A stretch of DNA of 64,000 bases from Plasmopara viticola (Eukaryota > Oomycota > Peronosporomycetes > Peronosporales > Peronosporaceae), in the NCBI GenBank assembly GCA_001695595.3, contig MBPM02000005.1:1364001-1428000 (forward strand), written 5' to 3'. Numbering within the stretch: position 1 is the stretch's first letter; each line of letters opens with the position of its first letter. The position numbers were made by a program, and so were the translations under genes. The notes under the pieces are model-generated. The model saw only the letters and a program-made list of their open reading frames with translations. It was not told the DNA's origin and ran no database searches. This document shows positions 34,696 through 46,459 of the stretch, piece after piece.

Positions 34696-34921
34696 GAAAG
34701 AGCACAGGCTAGTCAAAGTATGTGCAAAGCGATGAGAGAGTGCTGTCGAGCGCTTGAGACACGGTGTCCTGGGTGCGGACTCGAGTGCGCGCCTCAACAA
34801 TTTTTGTTGTAGATTTTTGAATGAAAATGCGCGTGCGACATGATTTTTGGAAGACCGAGAGTGATTATCTCAAATTTGAATTCTGCGCTGGGAACATTTT
34901 TTTTCAATTATGCCATCAAGG

Positions 34922-35242
34922 AGCTTGGAAAAGGTTGGGGTGACGCCCTCCTTCCAAGCGCGGGGGCTTAATGCCCGCGCGCTTCGGGCAGGTGCTCTCG
35001 GGCATCTGCAGGTCTCTAACGAGTCTCACCCTCGACGCGACGGTCTCCAGCACCAGAGCGCCACCTGGGCTCTTACCAAGTCAGAACTACACAAAATAAT
35101 GGAAGACCCTCACGGCCATGGTGCTGGCTGCACTGCCCGCCGAACGAGACCCGACGTATGCGGACACCACTCTATGCCGTGGACTAGCCATAGAGCCTAG
35201 CACGTGCATAACTTGGCAACGCGATAACGTAATACAATACAA
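34922..35242 (+). repeat. SINE-like element, copy C (full length)
   Basis: A 321-bp copy highly similar to copies A and D. It is flanked by a perfect 12-bp target-site duplication, ATGCCATCAAGG, at 34910-34921 and 35243-35254. It lies about 255 bp before the XMAP215 start codon, pointing away from that gene, so it may have brought in or displaced upstream regulatory DNA (inference). Confidence 0.9.
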
Positions 35243-35254
35243 ATGCCATCAAGG

Positions 35255-38200
35255 TAAGAATTTAAGACTTCGAATTCTTTAGAATAAAACCCTGCTATTT
35301 CAAGGAATATACATAAAATAACAAAATGCGTTTTATTGCATACTTCCATCCCCAGGAATCGTAAAAAGGTCACTGGGAGACCGCATGCGTTATAGCTATA
35401 CAAATAGAGCTCATACCACAGAGCCAAAGCACAAGTCTCGGCACCCCTGGTGTCAATATCAACTAAAGGTGAACCTGATAATTTTGCAGTTGGAGGGAAG
35501 GAAAATTAAAACATCTCCTGAATAAATTAGGCAGAGTTGACCACTAATGTGGCCTTGATCAGGTGTGCTTTGTATTCGCTTTTTTATCTTGGGGACTGAG
35601 CTGACAGCTCCGAGTAAATACCTCAATTAAGGGATTCGTAGATATGTTTCATCTATAGAAGCAGCTGAGAGCAGCATTGCCATAGGTAATATTTAACTTC
35701 TGCCAGCGCTTGCCAGCAAGCAAGCTTTACGAGTGCGCATGTAAGTTTCGGGAGCCGACGATCTCAATAATAAGGCAAAGAACAAGCTTTGTGAGAAGAG
35801 TCGGCGACTTCGGTGGTAAGGGCACAAGTACGCTTAAAATCTTGGAAAGTTAAAGACCTTGATCATTAGTTAGCCACTTTTTAAATAAGACGAAGTGAAG
35901 ATGACCGCAATGTGACTCGGCTTGCATGCATCTCTTTCAAATGCTGACGATGACACTGACGGGTGCGGTCAATATACCCTTTAGACAGCTTGCCAGTAGG
36001 TTGTGCTCGTGGAACCCGGACGCCGCCGGAGAATATGTAGCAGTAATTGTGGGATCGAAGTATTGCCACAAAAAAGCCGTATCGTCTGAACTGTTCTTGC
36101 TGAGCGATCGTCGACACATAGAGCTTTGAGAAGTAGTGTCTTTGAATTCTCTGTCTCGAGTCTGGTATCAATAAAATTAAGCGCTTCCGAGTAAGCAGCG
36201 TTCACTGCTATAGCTGCGGCGAGCAAGGGCATAAGTTTCGTACCTTTCGTCTTGCTTAAAATATTGTTGGCAAAATCTGCACCTTCCATGCCAGGAAATG
36301 ATCGAATTTGTATACACCATAGGTATCTAGCCTTTCGGGTCTGACAGCTATCGTATTGATAATAAGTGCAATCGTCGTGTTGTCAGTCCGTTACGTTTTA
36401 GTTAAAGTATCGAGGTCACTGCGCGAGAGCGATGAATTATTTAGCAATCTTCTTTTGTAGTGATCTGTCCCTCACTCCTTCTTGTGGAGTTAAGCTTGTA
36501 ACCGGTGGCGGTTTGGGTCTCGGGATGGGCTGAAACACACCTTACATGAAAGGAATGCGACGATTGACCTCCTGAACAGGAGTCAAATTTTCACATTTAA
36601 AGATTTGCGCGGGAGTTCGAGGTGTTGCACAGTCTTTGATATACAAATTTGTGCCAAGAGTTGCTTCAATTACAAAAAAGGGAAGTGCCGGGAAGTTAAA
36701 AGTTTCCTTTCTCAACTGGCCGATAATTAAGGACTTATTGCTCGAAAGCACGCCTGCGTGTAAGTTAAATAGTGCACTAGATTGAATATATGGTTACTTC
36801 CAAAGCTAGATATACCCCTCACAGCAGTCAGTACACTCAGCGGTATGCTATGTATGCCACATTCAGTGTGCGTAAGCGGTGTACTAGGGCTATCAAGCCT
36901 CATTAAGAGATTTGAGATCGACAGAGCTTAGCTTTAAGGCAATCTAGGTCGTACACTGCAAGACGTAAATGTAAAGAGATGTAACAAACGACCGCGAATG
37001 TTCATCGAGTCAAAGCATATAACAATTACATTGTTGTCGAAGTGAGTCAGCCCAATACTGAGGCTATTGAGCACGTAAACATGACATTGTTGCTGTTTAC
37101 TTAGCTCTAATGACAAGTTTCCGGCTTAAAATCAAATAAGAAAGAATTTTGACCTCGATAGCGTCTAAAGCTTTTCGATCTTGGACATGAAGTCAAAGTA
37201 AAACGCATTAATAAGTGGTGTTCTTCAGCTATGGCAGCATTAACATGGTTCCGATCCAAAGTTGGTGCCAAATTCCATCTGCTTTCTAGTAAAGGTGAGT
37301 GCTTAAGCTTCGCTCGGAGCAAGGCAATTAGCTCCTACGGTCTTAGACCGCCATTTAATTCTGGCTTCGTGTTTTTCTATCTTTGAAGGAAACGTGAGTC
37401 TAGATTTTTGACCTTCGTTCTCTACTTAGATACAGTACCATTCGCGGATGGCTATCTGTTCAGCTTCAACATATAAGTATCAACTTAATATAAAGGCTTA
37501 AGGTGTATTGAAATAATAATAACCCTACCATGACTATCTAGATATGCATCAAGCAGTAGTCATAAGCCCATGTACCACCGTCTACATATTTTAGTTGCTG
37601 CCTTTTTATTGATGTTTGGAGCGTCTACGTGACTAAAGTCACACAATATGGTCACACCATATTCACACTCGCTTCGTGTCGCCCATTACGCTTTCCCCCA
37701 TTAAGACGTTGAGCTTCTTGTTTTCAAATAAGCAAAAAGTTTATATCGGAATGTGCTGTCGACAAAGCATCAATGTTGTAACTTGTGCCTCTACATAGAA
37801 GCCAATACATCAAACAAAATTGTTATCCTCTGGTATTGATGCTGGTAAATTGAAGCTGACCGTGGGGCCTAGGCCGTTCTTACTTTGACATAAGGGTGGC
37901 CGACGCGCGTGGCGGAATTATGTTCTACGAGTAGAGCCCACGAGACTTGCGTCCAACGATTGTTGTCTGCTCTAGACCCTGATGATGCACTAGGTGCAGA
38001 CGACAAGCCTGACAATTGACATAGCGTACGTATTTCAGAAAAATTTCGAGGCTTGAGATGGTGAACCTTTTGTCAACAAGTGACTCGACCACAAATACCG
38101 TAGTTAAGCGAAGTAGTCATATTCTTAAATTTGACCAGTGCTAATATGGTGGTAATGGTGCTATTAGGAATAAAATTATCATATCTCTTGTGTAAACTTG

Positions 38201-39270
38201 ATCTTGCTTACAGCCGTGGTCCTAATATTTTACATTGTCAGTTTTACTTTATGCGGTATAATCTCCTCAAATCAGTACATAATGTTGATATATTGCCGAC
38301 CGATGGATTACCAGCATTCGGAGAAAAGCCTACGACAATAAGTACTTGAGACAATATAACGAATGCAAACAATAAATGTACATGTCTTGGGAAATTGCAG
38401 AAGCAGCACACCAAAACCTCAAACAAAATCTACTACACTTGAAATGATCATGACATGTACGCATTACAACAAGCGGCAAATACCGCTGAGGCTGGAATCA
38501 TTGCAACTGGAGACCCGTTATATATATTATCCGTAAGCCGTGTAGGCAACTGGACCGTTTGTAAAAATGTTAAAAGCCAAACTACTAATTCTGGAGTTAT
38601 TTGTGCTATCTAAAGTATATCTATGTTTTCCGAGAGAGCAAAGCCAAACTCTCAAAAAAAAAATAAACGACCCATACGTTGTTAGTTAGACTATTCCATA
38701 GAGAAGAAACAAATGTGTGTCGAATAATTGTTAGACCCTCAAGACAAAAAAAAACAAAAATAAGACAGTCCGGAGCTATGCGCAAAAAATAACTTCAATG
38801 CATGTTTAAAAATGACAAGTAGTAGTAGTAGTGCTACATCAAATTTGTCGATGAGATAAGGTGATAGAGTATTGCTTTCACCGCTGTAAAAATTCAGTGT
38901 TTCTTTGCGAGTTTAAGCCCTTTGCGGTCCAGTATGGCATATATTTTTGACCTTTAACGATGATATCAACACATTCAAGATCTTATTTGGCTCTTTCTAT
39001 AAGGGCTTATGATCCTCAGAGTCCCGGCACGATCTTAGATGCCCTCAGCACCTTTACAAAGCGTTTTTTGTGAGAAAAGGTAGTCTAACAGACTGTATTT
39101 GTCATAGGTCCAAGAAGACGCTTATCTATAAGGCTGTGCAGAGAAGGAGGCGTTTTTACGACGCAGTTGATTTACCTCACGCTAAGACAAGCGTCATATT
39201 TATATTGTGAAGCATATGGGGTTACACACCCAAACGAGTTGATTTTTATACCAAAAGTCGCTTTCTCACA
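35255..39270. other. Gene-poor stretch, 4 kb
   Basis: No intact gene. A minus frame at 35981-36289 (102 codons) begins MEGADFANNIL and has a hydrophobic run MPLLAAAIAVNAAYSEA, but it has no recognisable effector motif and lacks support. Short frames at 36542-36751 and 37107-37322 are also unsupported. A short GTA repeat occurs at 38818-38832. Confidence 0.35.
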
Positions 39271-40580
39271 AATCTTAGAAGTAGTCGCGCGGGAGCTTCT
39301 GCCATTGATAAATGGTAAAAGCTTGGATGGGAGCGGCCTCTTCTTTTAGTCCTTGACCACCATGGTCAGCGGCTTTTCTACCAGGAAAGCGCTGTGGAGC
39401 AGGGGTACTTTGCGGGCGCCAAGACCTTTCTGTGAAGCAACGCAAAAGATCCGCTCCACAGAGTCCGCAGAAGACGCCAAATCGTCTTCGGTCAAACTGC
39501 CCAGGAAAACGCTTCGATCCGGAATTTGAACCAATGAGCGCTACAGGATCAAACTGCGGCCTTTTGGCCGCATGGAAGAAATGATCCCTTACCCACACTC
39601 GTCCATTACTTTTCCAGCGCTCGGCTTGGCAGTATGTCAAAGCTAAGGATGGTGCCCTTGTTTTCAGGTTCCTTTTCTATAGTAAAATTTGATGAGTTGC
39701 TAGAAGCATGCGCATTGCTGCCGTACGGTTGCACTCAAACAATGGTCTTCTCTAAAATCAGTGGTATTACTACACGCTATGCGAGTTGCGGCCTCAAGAG
39801 GCCCTCGCAGTGCGCGAAGTCGGTAGTTATAATGCTCGACTTTACGGCCTGTACTGGACGTGTAATATTCATACGAGGGATCCTCCTCTTCCTCTTAAAG
39901 CCCACTATCTAGAGAGTGACTAGAGCTGTCACGGGCGGTGGCTTGCATCAGTTGTTGAGTCACATGATTGCTTCGATGAAATTACCCCCACATTTACCTG
40001 AGGAACGTAATGAGGGTTGCAGTCTTTGACTTCGTCTTTTATCAGCGCTCAATTTTAGTGAGCCCGTCACCAAATGCATCTCAAATACGGTCCTTGGCTC
40101 AAGAAAGATCCGCCCTTTTGGATGGCGATCTGTAAGGATAATGTCGTGTTCAATATCCAAAAAGGGCGAGGTCCAGGCAATAAGGTCGTGTCAATAAAGC
40201 TACCATTTTTTCGGGGCTATTCTTGCAGCCTAAACGAGTGGAGAGCCAGGAAAGTCTTCGTTATCTCTCGAAGGGAAGGACCACTGAACGAGGGAGAACG
40301 ATGGGCGCACACACTTTACTGCGGTAAAGTATTGGGCTCTTCTAGTGTATCTCGTGTCTTCGTGGCTTTCTGGCTGGCGACTTTTCAAGACTCACCACCC
40401 ACGGCACAGGCAAAGCCTTTATAGGTACAACTTTCGCAGGCGCATTTTTTGCAGCTGGCGTGACCTTCGTACAAAGCGCGATCCATGTACCGTAGACACA
40501 GATGCCACTTATAGTGCAGTGTTACCTGCTGAAGCCGAAGCAACCTTTTTCGAAGCTGACTGGGTCATTGCTGAATGACC
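39270..40580 (-). pseudogene. Unidentified decayed coding region
   Basis: The minus strand reads as protein-like segments in changing frames. Examples are IEHDIILTDRHPKGRIFLEP (near 40.1 kb), FTIEKEPENKGTILSFDI (near 39.67 kb) and IPDRSVFLGSLTEDDLASSA followed by FLVEKPLTMVVKD (39346-39534). Composition is more GC-rich than the flanks. Multiple stops and frame changes show it is dead. It may be the body of one old gene or retroelement. I recognise no domain. Confidence 0.35.
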
Positions 40581-41183
40581 CGACCAACCGGCAACCCTAA
40601 CTTTGCCTACTATGTCATCGTTATCCCGTTGGTATGGCCAAAGCGAACTCTACAGATATGAGTCAAGAGGAAGTCATGGACACCGCTCATCACACTCCTG
40701 TAAATTGCAATTTGATTCTTAGTGAGAAAGGATATATTTGGCCGTTCCAAAACTTTACAATAAAGAAACGCAGACGAGTACTACAGTGGTCAAAGCCTCA
40801 ACTTACTTAAAAGTTCATAACCAATAACTGGTACATCTCGGTCTGCGCGGCCGTCAGTCACCTGCAGTCCCAACCACCGTGTATTCTCTGGACAAGCAGC
40901 TAAAGGCAAAGTGGGCAAAATTGTGCAACGAATTATCAAGTAAAGCTGCTCATAGCGCTCTAAAGTATAGCGCACGCTCAATGCAGCACAGTCTAAGTAT
41001 AAAATTTATAGACAAATCAAATTACTCATCTCAAAAACAAACCTTGTTTTATGTGCGAAGCTGCGCCCAAAAGTTGCTTCTAAAAGACACTTTTTAGAGG
41101 TACATCTCAAATGTAAAAATGTTTCTATAATATTGTTTCTATAGGAGGATCTATGGAAAGATCTTTGTTTTATTGTTAGCTTG

Positions 41184-41199
41184 TCATTCGTACATTTAG
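41184..41199 (+). promoter_or_regulatory. Oomycete Inr plus FPR core promoter candidate
   Basis: TCATTCGTACATTTAG is a good match to the oomycete initiator TCATTYY joined to a CAWTTT flanking promoter region, 21 bp before the SET-like gene ATG. Confidence 0.55.
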
Positions 41200-41220
41200 A
41201 CTGTCGATAGGAGGTACAAA

Positions 41221-42774
41221 ATGAGCTTGATGTACATCATTGGATGTTTGCTACTAATAGTGAGGCTTCCATCCCCATCAGCCTTCTCCATTGACGCCAA
41301 TGCCGACGTCGTCGTTTCAAGACCCGAAGTAGAAGTGGAAGTCGACTTTGACCCGGAATCCGGATTGCAAAAAGAAAGCTACTTTACATCTCGCGCAACC
41401 CGGCCAATCCTTGAAAGTGTCTCGAAACATTCTGTTCACGAGCGATCCGTATTAATCAATCCGCCTTTAAAAAGTGCCGATGCCCCAGAGTCGTTATCAA
41501 CGGTATTGAAACGTGAAGGGTTCAACTTTGGGCGTGGTCCAGCGTACGTGACAACGAAAGCGGTGGAAAATGGAACAGCGGTCTTGGCAATACCAATGAG
41601 TCAAGTGATGAGCGCGACTTCAGCGAAGAGGGGACGCGTGGGGCTATTGTTAGAGGCAAATCCCGACTTGCCACCAGCCATTGCGTTGGGACTGCATCTG
41701 CTGGAAGAACGAGCTCTTGGCGCCGCGTCGAATTTTTCCGACTTTATTGCAACATTGCCACCAGTTACTGAACTTAACAGCACTTTGTTCTATTCAGAGG
41801 ACGAGTTGAGCGAGCTAGAGGGGTCGCAATTGCTACGGTTCACACTCGGAAGAACGCAAGCTGTCGAAGCCTTTTACGATGCACTCGTGCAACCAGTGAC
41901 GTCACACGAAGCCGTCAATCCTCCAATTTTCCAAGAGGAAGCGTTTACATTGACCCACTTTCGTTGGGCAATGGGTGTGGTATGGGCATGTGCGTTTCAA
42001 GTGAGTGACGACGAGAACGACGTGGTCCTGGCCCCTGTTTTAGACACGATTGGTCTTTGTACTGAAGTCGATGACGAAAGGGACGTGGCGTGTCTTCTGG
42101 CTGAGACTAAGGTAGATTTCAGCACCCAGAGCCTTGTCGTGTACGCTTCGGCACCGTATCAAGCAGGCCAGGAAGTACGCCTTTATATGCCAGGCAAGTC
42201 TTCATCGCAGCTCATGCTCAACCACGGCTTTGCCAAGGACCGGCCGTCCGGTAAGCTGGATAAAGTCGACGTGACGGTGACCCTGGACCCAAGTGATGCT
42301 CTTGCACCGTTAAAGAACTATTTGCTGCACTCGCAGCTCAACGAGAGTGTCAATGCGACGTACGCTTTCTACTATGGAAGCTCGACGATTGAACAAGTGG
42401 TTGCCACGTCGTTGAAAATGAAACTCTTGTCTGGTGTTGAGCTCGCACACTACAAAGCTCTCTTGTCACCTTTGGACGAGGGCGAAGTGCCCGAAGAGCA
42501 ACGCATTGTCAGTCTCAGGAACGAGTTTGTCTTCACGCGCGCTATCATATCGACATGCACGGCCCTGCTCAAGCAGTACCCCACAACCATGGAACAAGAC
42601 CAGACCTCTTTGGCACAAGTGATCGACCACGATGACGTGGAAAGGAGTCGCAGAGCGCACGTGTTGCGCATTTTGGTCATGGAAAAGAAGATTCTGAACG
42701 AGACGATGGAGATTGCGCTCGAGGAATGGAAGAGCCTTGTGTTTTCGACGCACCCCAATTTGCTGGAAGTATAG
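41221..42774 (+). CDS. Secreted SET-domain-like protein (SETD3/Rubisco LSMT type), likely pseudo-enzyme
   Basis: Single exon, 517 residues. Residues 1-22 form a signal peptide (hydrophobic core YIIGCLLLIVRL, then PSPSAFS). The SET core follows: FNFGRGPAYVTTKAVENGTAVL (about 101-122) matches the first SET strand region of the SETD3/plant LSMT class, and residues 317-337 (QEVRLYMPGKSSSQ, then LMLNHGF) match its closing motif, usually GEEVxxxYGxxSNxxLLxxYGF. Residues about 360-510 fit the helical Rubis-subs-bind domain. The central motif, normally PxxDMxNH, reads APVLDTIGL at 271-279. The NH pair needed for S-adenosylmethionine and catalysis is therefore gone, and the YG tyrosine is in an altered context. 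It probably does not methylate, and it is exported, unlike SETD3. Function unknown. Several N-glycosylation sequons fit secretion. Confidence 0.75.
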   Translation: MSLMYIIGCLLLIVRLPSPSAFSIDANADVVVSRPEVEVEVDFDPESGLQKESYFTSRATRPILESVSKHSVHERSVLINPPLKSADAPESLSTVLKREGFNFGRGPAYVTTKAVENGTAVLAIPMSQVMSATSAKRGRVGLLLEANPDLPPAIALGLHLLEERALGAASNFSDFIATLPPVTELNSTLFYSEDELSELEGSQLLRFTLGRTQAVEAFYDALVQPVTSHEAVNPPIFQEEAFTLTHFRWAMGVVWACAFQVSDDENDVVLAPVLDTIGLCTEVDDERDVACLLAETKVDFSTQSLVVYASAPYQAGQEVRLYMPGKSSSQLMLNHGFAKDRPSGKLDKVDVTVTLDPSDALAPLKNYLLHSQLNESVNATYAFYYGSSTIEQVVATSLKMKLLSGVELAHYKALLSPLDEGEVPEEQRIVSLRNEFVFTRAIISTCTALLKQYPTTMEQDQTSLAQVIDHDDVERSRRAHVLRILVMEKKILNETMEIALEEWKSLVFSTHPNLLEV

Positions 42775-42931
42775 CCTCAACAAAAGGTATAAGTACCCAT
42801 TTACGACTGAGCCAAAAAAAAATTTCAGTTTATAGCTTGCAAGCTGTAGAAAGTACAAATATACTGCCCAGCGGCGCAAATCAATTCTAAACAGCACTAT
42901 TTATAGGCCTCCTGGTGTTGCTGTGTACCAT

Positions 42932-43254
42932 TGTATTGTATTGTATTGTATTACGTTATCGCGTTGCCAAGTTATGCACGTGCTAGGCTCAGTCTGGCTA
43001 GTCCACGGCATAGAGTGGTGTCCGCATACGTCGAGTCTCGTTCGGCGGGCAGTGCAGCCAGCACCGAGGCCGTGAGGGTCTTCCATTATTTTGTGTACTT
43101 CTGACTTGGTAAGAGCCCAGGTGGCGCCCTGGTGCTGGAGACCGTCGCGTCGAGGGTGAGACTCGTTAGAGACCTGCAGATGCCCGAGAGCACCTGCCCG
43201 AAGCGCGCGAGCATTTAGCCCCCGCGCTTGGAAGGAGGGCGTCACCCCAACCTT
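42932..43254 (-). repeat. SINE-like element, copy D (full length)
   Basis: A 323-bp copy in reverse orientation, with the tail at the left. It is flanked by the 14-bp repeat TTGCTGTGTACCAT (42918-42931) and TTGCTGCGTACCAT (43255-43268), one mismatch apart. It lies about 160 bp after the SET-like gene stop and in antisense to it. Confidence 0.9.
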
Positions 43255-43268
43255 TTGCTGCGTACCAT

Positions 43269-44768
43269 CGATTTGGTATTGCTAGACAAAAAGATATCTA
43301 TTTTTTTTCCTTAAATGTAATAAAAAAGCCAAAAGTAATTAGTATTTGTACCCGGTAAAGACTTTATAACAGATCATATCTCGCTAGCAATGAAAGACTG
43401 TTAGAGCTAATGGCGAAATCTGATATCAGAAATATCTGACATTAAGTTATATACGATAGCCTTCGAAGACATACTAGAGCCGAGAGTAAATCAGTATAAT
43501 TCAAACATATTGAATGATGCGTATCTGCGTTTGAGCTGAGATTCACAATAAACCCTACTATTCTTCGCCGCAAGTGTATGAGATCGCCTTTGGTCATCAT
43601 ATAAATTTCATTAGATGTGTTGCACTAAGGGCTTTTTTTCAAACAAAAAAGGATTGATTATTGACATATGTGGTCACCATATTGTTATACAATGCAAAAA
43701 TTTACACTACCATAAGCTCAATAGATGATGGCTAATTTGACCTCCCTATGAAAGTTATTCTGACAACTTCTGGTGAACGAATTGAACTCGACACTTTGTA
43801 TTATAGCCCTTTCAAGTAAATGCACCACAAAGATTGTCATACACACAAAGACCTTTGACATTGAGAAAAAATGTTCAAGTGATCGATAAAAGGACGGTGC
43901 CCGTAATGACTCTTGGATGAGCAAATAAATTATGGATAATGCTTTGGTCATGAAGTAAAAGAAAAGTAAAGCGTTTGGTATCGTATCTGAAGACGTCACT
44001 CGGTGATCTATACTTTGCAGATCTACTTCGGCATTCCACAGGCGTAGCGACTCCGGCAGTACCATTCATACCAAAAATGATGTGTTATTGAGGCAGACAA
44101 GTTGCGCGTATTCTTAAGCAATTCTTAGGCTAATAAAAAAAATTGTAGCTTGACACAAGCTAGATAATACACGACGTAAATTAGCGAACGCAACAGCGGC
44201 GTGAGCAAGAGTTACATAGACTTGAAGTTTTGGGACGGATAAAGGCGTTGTTGATGAAGAGCAGCCGCTTGGCGGCTCCCCAGCTTAATTAAACAGTAGT
44301 CAAATCTAATTTACTGGCGCGTTTGGAAACTTCTATAAACGACGAAGTTTTTTTAAATGCCTAAATTGTAGGAGTAAGCCGTCAATACGAATTACTGGTC
44401 GAACCATGTTCAGCATACAAAATACAATTACAGAGCTTTGTACATTACTCTTGTCAGTTGCGACCTAAATAATGTCAATGGAGTGGCATTTAGTACCTTT
44501 TCGCCCATAGTACAAGCAGCAGTTAAAGTTACAAGATCGGTAAATTAAGAACTGGGGGCTCCCGCTTATCATACAAATGAGGCTAGCGAAGAGATACTTA
44601 AGGTGATAAAAATGGATTCGCGCGTACGGCGATATATTTTTTTTCGAATTAATTTCTTATTCTTGAAGAGTGTCTAGATCAAGGCTATTCTACGGGGTGT
44701 TTATGAAAATGTCAAAAGCAGAAGCCATAAGTGGTGTGATTATATTGATGATACTTACGGTGTACTTG
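43269..44768. other. Gene-poor stretch
   Basis: AT-rich, stop-rich. The minus frames at 43718-44065 and 43875-44069 are in different frames, share no motif and look like chance. No feature supported. Confidence 0.4.
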
Positions 44769-45054
44769 TGTAGCGGGTTGTCCCCGCACACTCTGTATAT
44801 TGCATATGTAGCTAGGACCCATGGGTTTTATTGCATGTGTAGGCAGGCTATGTGACGCGCGTCACCACCTATACGCGCGTCGACGTGCCTCTCTCTGATT
44901 GGCTAATAATTGGGACGTAACTCATATCCAGCCAATCACGAGCCATCTTTTGAATTTAGTAGTCGGGAGACCTCTGCCTCCCGCCGATAATAAATCAGAG
45001 TTGAATTTGCTTCCTTTGAGCAACGCAAGACAGTAACGGGTTGTCGAAGATACA
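44769..45054 (+). repeat. Possible solo LTR
   Basis: It begins TGTAGCGGGTTGTCCCCGCA, a small palindrome around the terminus, contains GACGCGCGTC and a pair of ATTGG/CCAAT boxes (44897-44950), then an AATAAATCAGAG element and ends AGTAACGGGTTGTCGAAGATACA. This layout, with TG start and CA end, promoter boxes and a poly(A)-like signal, resembles an oomycete LTR. No matching second copy and no clear target-site duplication are present in the window, so it is tentative. Confidence 0.4.
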
Positions 45055-45411
45055 AAATACCATGAGTCATTTTGTATCAAATTCTCTAAAACGACGGATA
45101 CTTAATACATGAAACTCGCCAATCCACTTTAATCAAAATAGATAAAGCTGACAAAAAGTGAAATTTAGATCAAAGCAAAGAACATTGCATTGTAGACATA
45201 GAGAGCATGATGAGAAACAATTTGGATGGCAGTCCCAAAAGTACTATTATGAAACTTTCGGATAAGCAAGAACTCATATAGCTCCAAATAATTTCCAATA
45301 CTGCAAATCTGAATTAAGTCCCTCAATTTTAGCACTGTGGGCCATATAGCTTCCTCTAGCTCGACTACATTTAATACGGAAAAGTAAACGATTTCTCTGA
45401 GCTGGTCAAAC

Positions 45412-45644
45412 TGTTGAGATACACCGCTAAATGCGTCACAGGTATTGCGGTAATGCTTACAATTGCTATCATAGTTACGGATATTGATTACGAACATAAT
45501 GGTAGTCGTTAATTACTCCTAGGTAAAAAAAGATTTCTTGCAGAAATTTCTAAAATGATCTAGACGGATGGGCTTAGATGTAGCTAAGGGTAGCGAATTA
45601 AGGGCCTAAATATATTCCCTTCAGTTTTGACCAAGAAACCAACA
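45412..45644 (+). repeat. Left LTR of the copia element
   Basis: Starts TGTTGAGATAC and ends ACCAAGAAACCAACA. About 233 bp. It aligns with the right LTR through GTATTGCGGTAATG, GGCTTAGATGTAGCT, GCGAATTAAGG and CCTAAATATATT. Confidence 0.8.
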
Positions 45645-45694
45645 GGTTAACAGCCACACCGAGAAGTCAACCAGCACGCTCCACCCTAACAGCT

Positions 45695-46402
45695 ATGACG
45701 TCCAACCAAACAAAGTCCTCTAGGCAGTGGAATCACTTCCACTGGGAGCTTAACGTGCCCATGACGCTGGCATGAAAGAGGTAGTTGGCGCACATCTTAA
45801 TTGTCAAGAGGGGAAAGGAGATGACGTAAAATTGGCAGTTTAACGACGCCAAGGCACTGAGGACCATCGCCCAGAGTATCGAGCTCACCACCAGACAAGA
45901 TTTGGTCTGCATCGATGGCTAAGTACGTTTGGAGCATTCTGCGAGGGTTCTACAATCGACCACGCAGCACAACCATGTTGAGATGATGCGCTACCTGCAT
46001 GAGTTCAAGATGGAGAGTGGCTCGACTCTGTCCAAGCGTCTGAATGTGTTTGGCGAACTTGATGGCGAACTTCAATCACTTAGAGAGCCTGTTGACGAAT
46101 CGAGACAGCTAGTAGTACTGCTGAGCAGCCTCCCGATAGAATATGAGCTGGTCGTGTCTATCGTGGAAAACGCCAAGGACATCACGCTTATCGAGGTCAC
46201 GGAGAAGCTGTTGAAGGAGCATGAGCCGTTGCTAAAGAAGGAGACGACGGAGAAAGCGTATCCTTTTAACGGAAGCTGTGGGCGCTTTAAAAGCAATCGT
46301 GGGCCTGGACGAAAAAATTACGGTCCAAGGAAGGGTAAAGGTGGCTTCAGAAATAAGTGCTTTAAGTGTAACCGAGTTGGACACATGAAGTAAGACTGCC
46401 CA
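45695..46402 (+). pseudogene. Copia gag relic
   Basis: ATG at 45695 opens 25 codons ending in TGA. After frame disruption, frame 45929-46393 reads through a gag core (MRYLHEFKMESGSTLSKRL, then LLSSLPIEYELVV) to a zinc knuckle CFKCNRVGHMK, whose next codon is TAA (46391-46393) just before DC. The CCHC unit is thus cut by a nonsense codon. LLSSLP followed by a Tyr/Glu segment is a standard copia gag signature. Confidence 0.8.
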
Positions 46403-46459
46403 GGCGAAAGCGATGGCATTGATGAAGACGCAGTATTCGCTATTGGCAAAAGTCGTTTT

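Noticed and set aside
34910..35200. Open frame of about 90 codons repeated at 3.5, 27.4, 34.9 and 43 kb (WALTKSE, then GHHSMPW)
   Set aside because: It is the SINE-like element read as protein; it differs between copies in length and start, so it is not a conserved gene.
35981..36289. Possible small secreted effector on the minus strand
   Set aside because: The hydrophobic stretch is internal, not at a start codon with a clean signal peptide, and no RxLR or dEER-type motif follows.
37655..37676. Small palindrome AATATGGT with an 8-bp arm
   Set aside because: Arms this short are expected by chance in 64 kb of AT-rich DNA.
39275..39640. 121-codon minus frame with Cys and Arg clusters
   Set aside because: A neighbouring frame in the same DNA reads more like protein, so this one is probably a shadow of a decayed coding region.
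42466..42897. Minus frames overlapping the end of the SET-like gene
   Set aside because: Antisense to a well-supported CDS, without motif or own promoter; shadows.
45165..45497. 110-codon minus frame over the start of the copia element
   Set aside because: It runs antisense across the left LTR border and has no domain; chance open frame.
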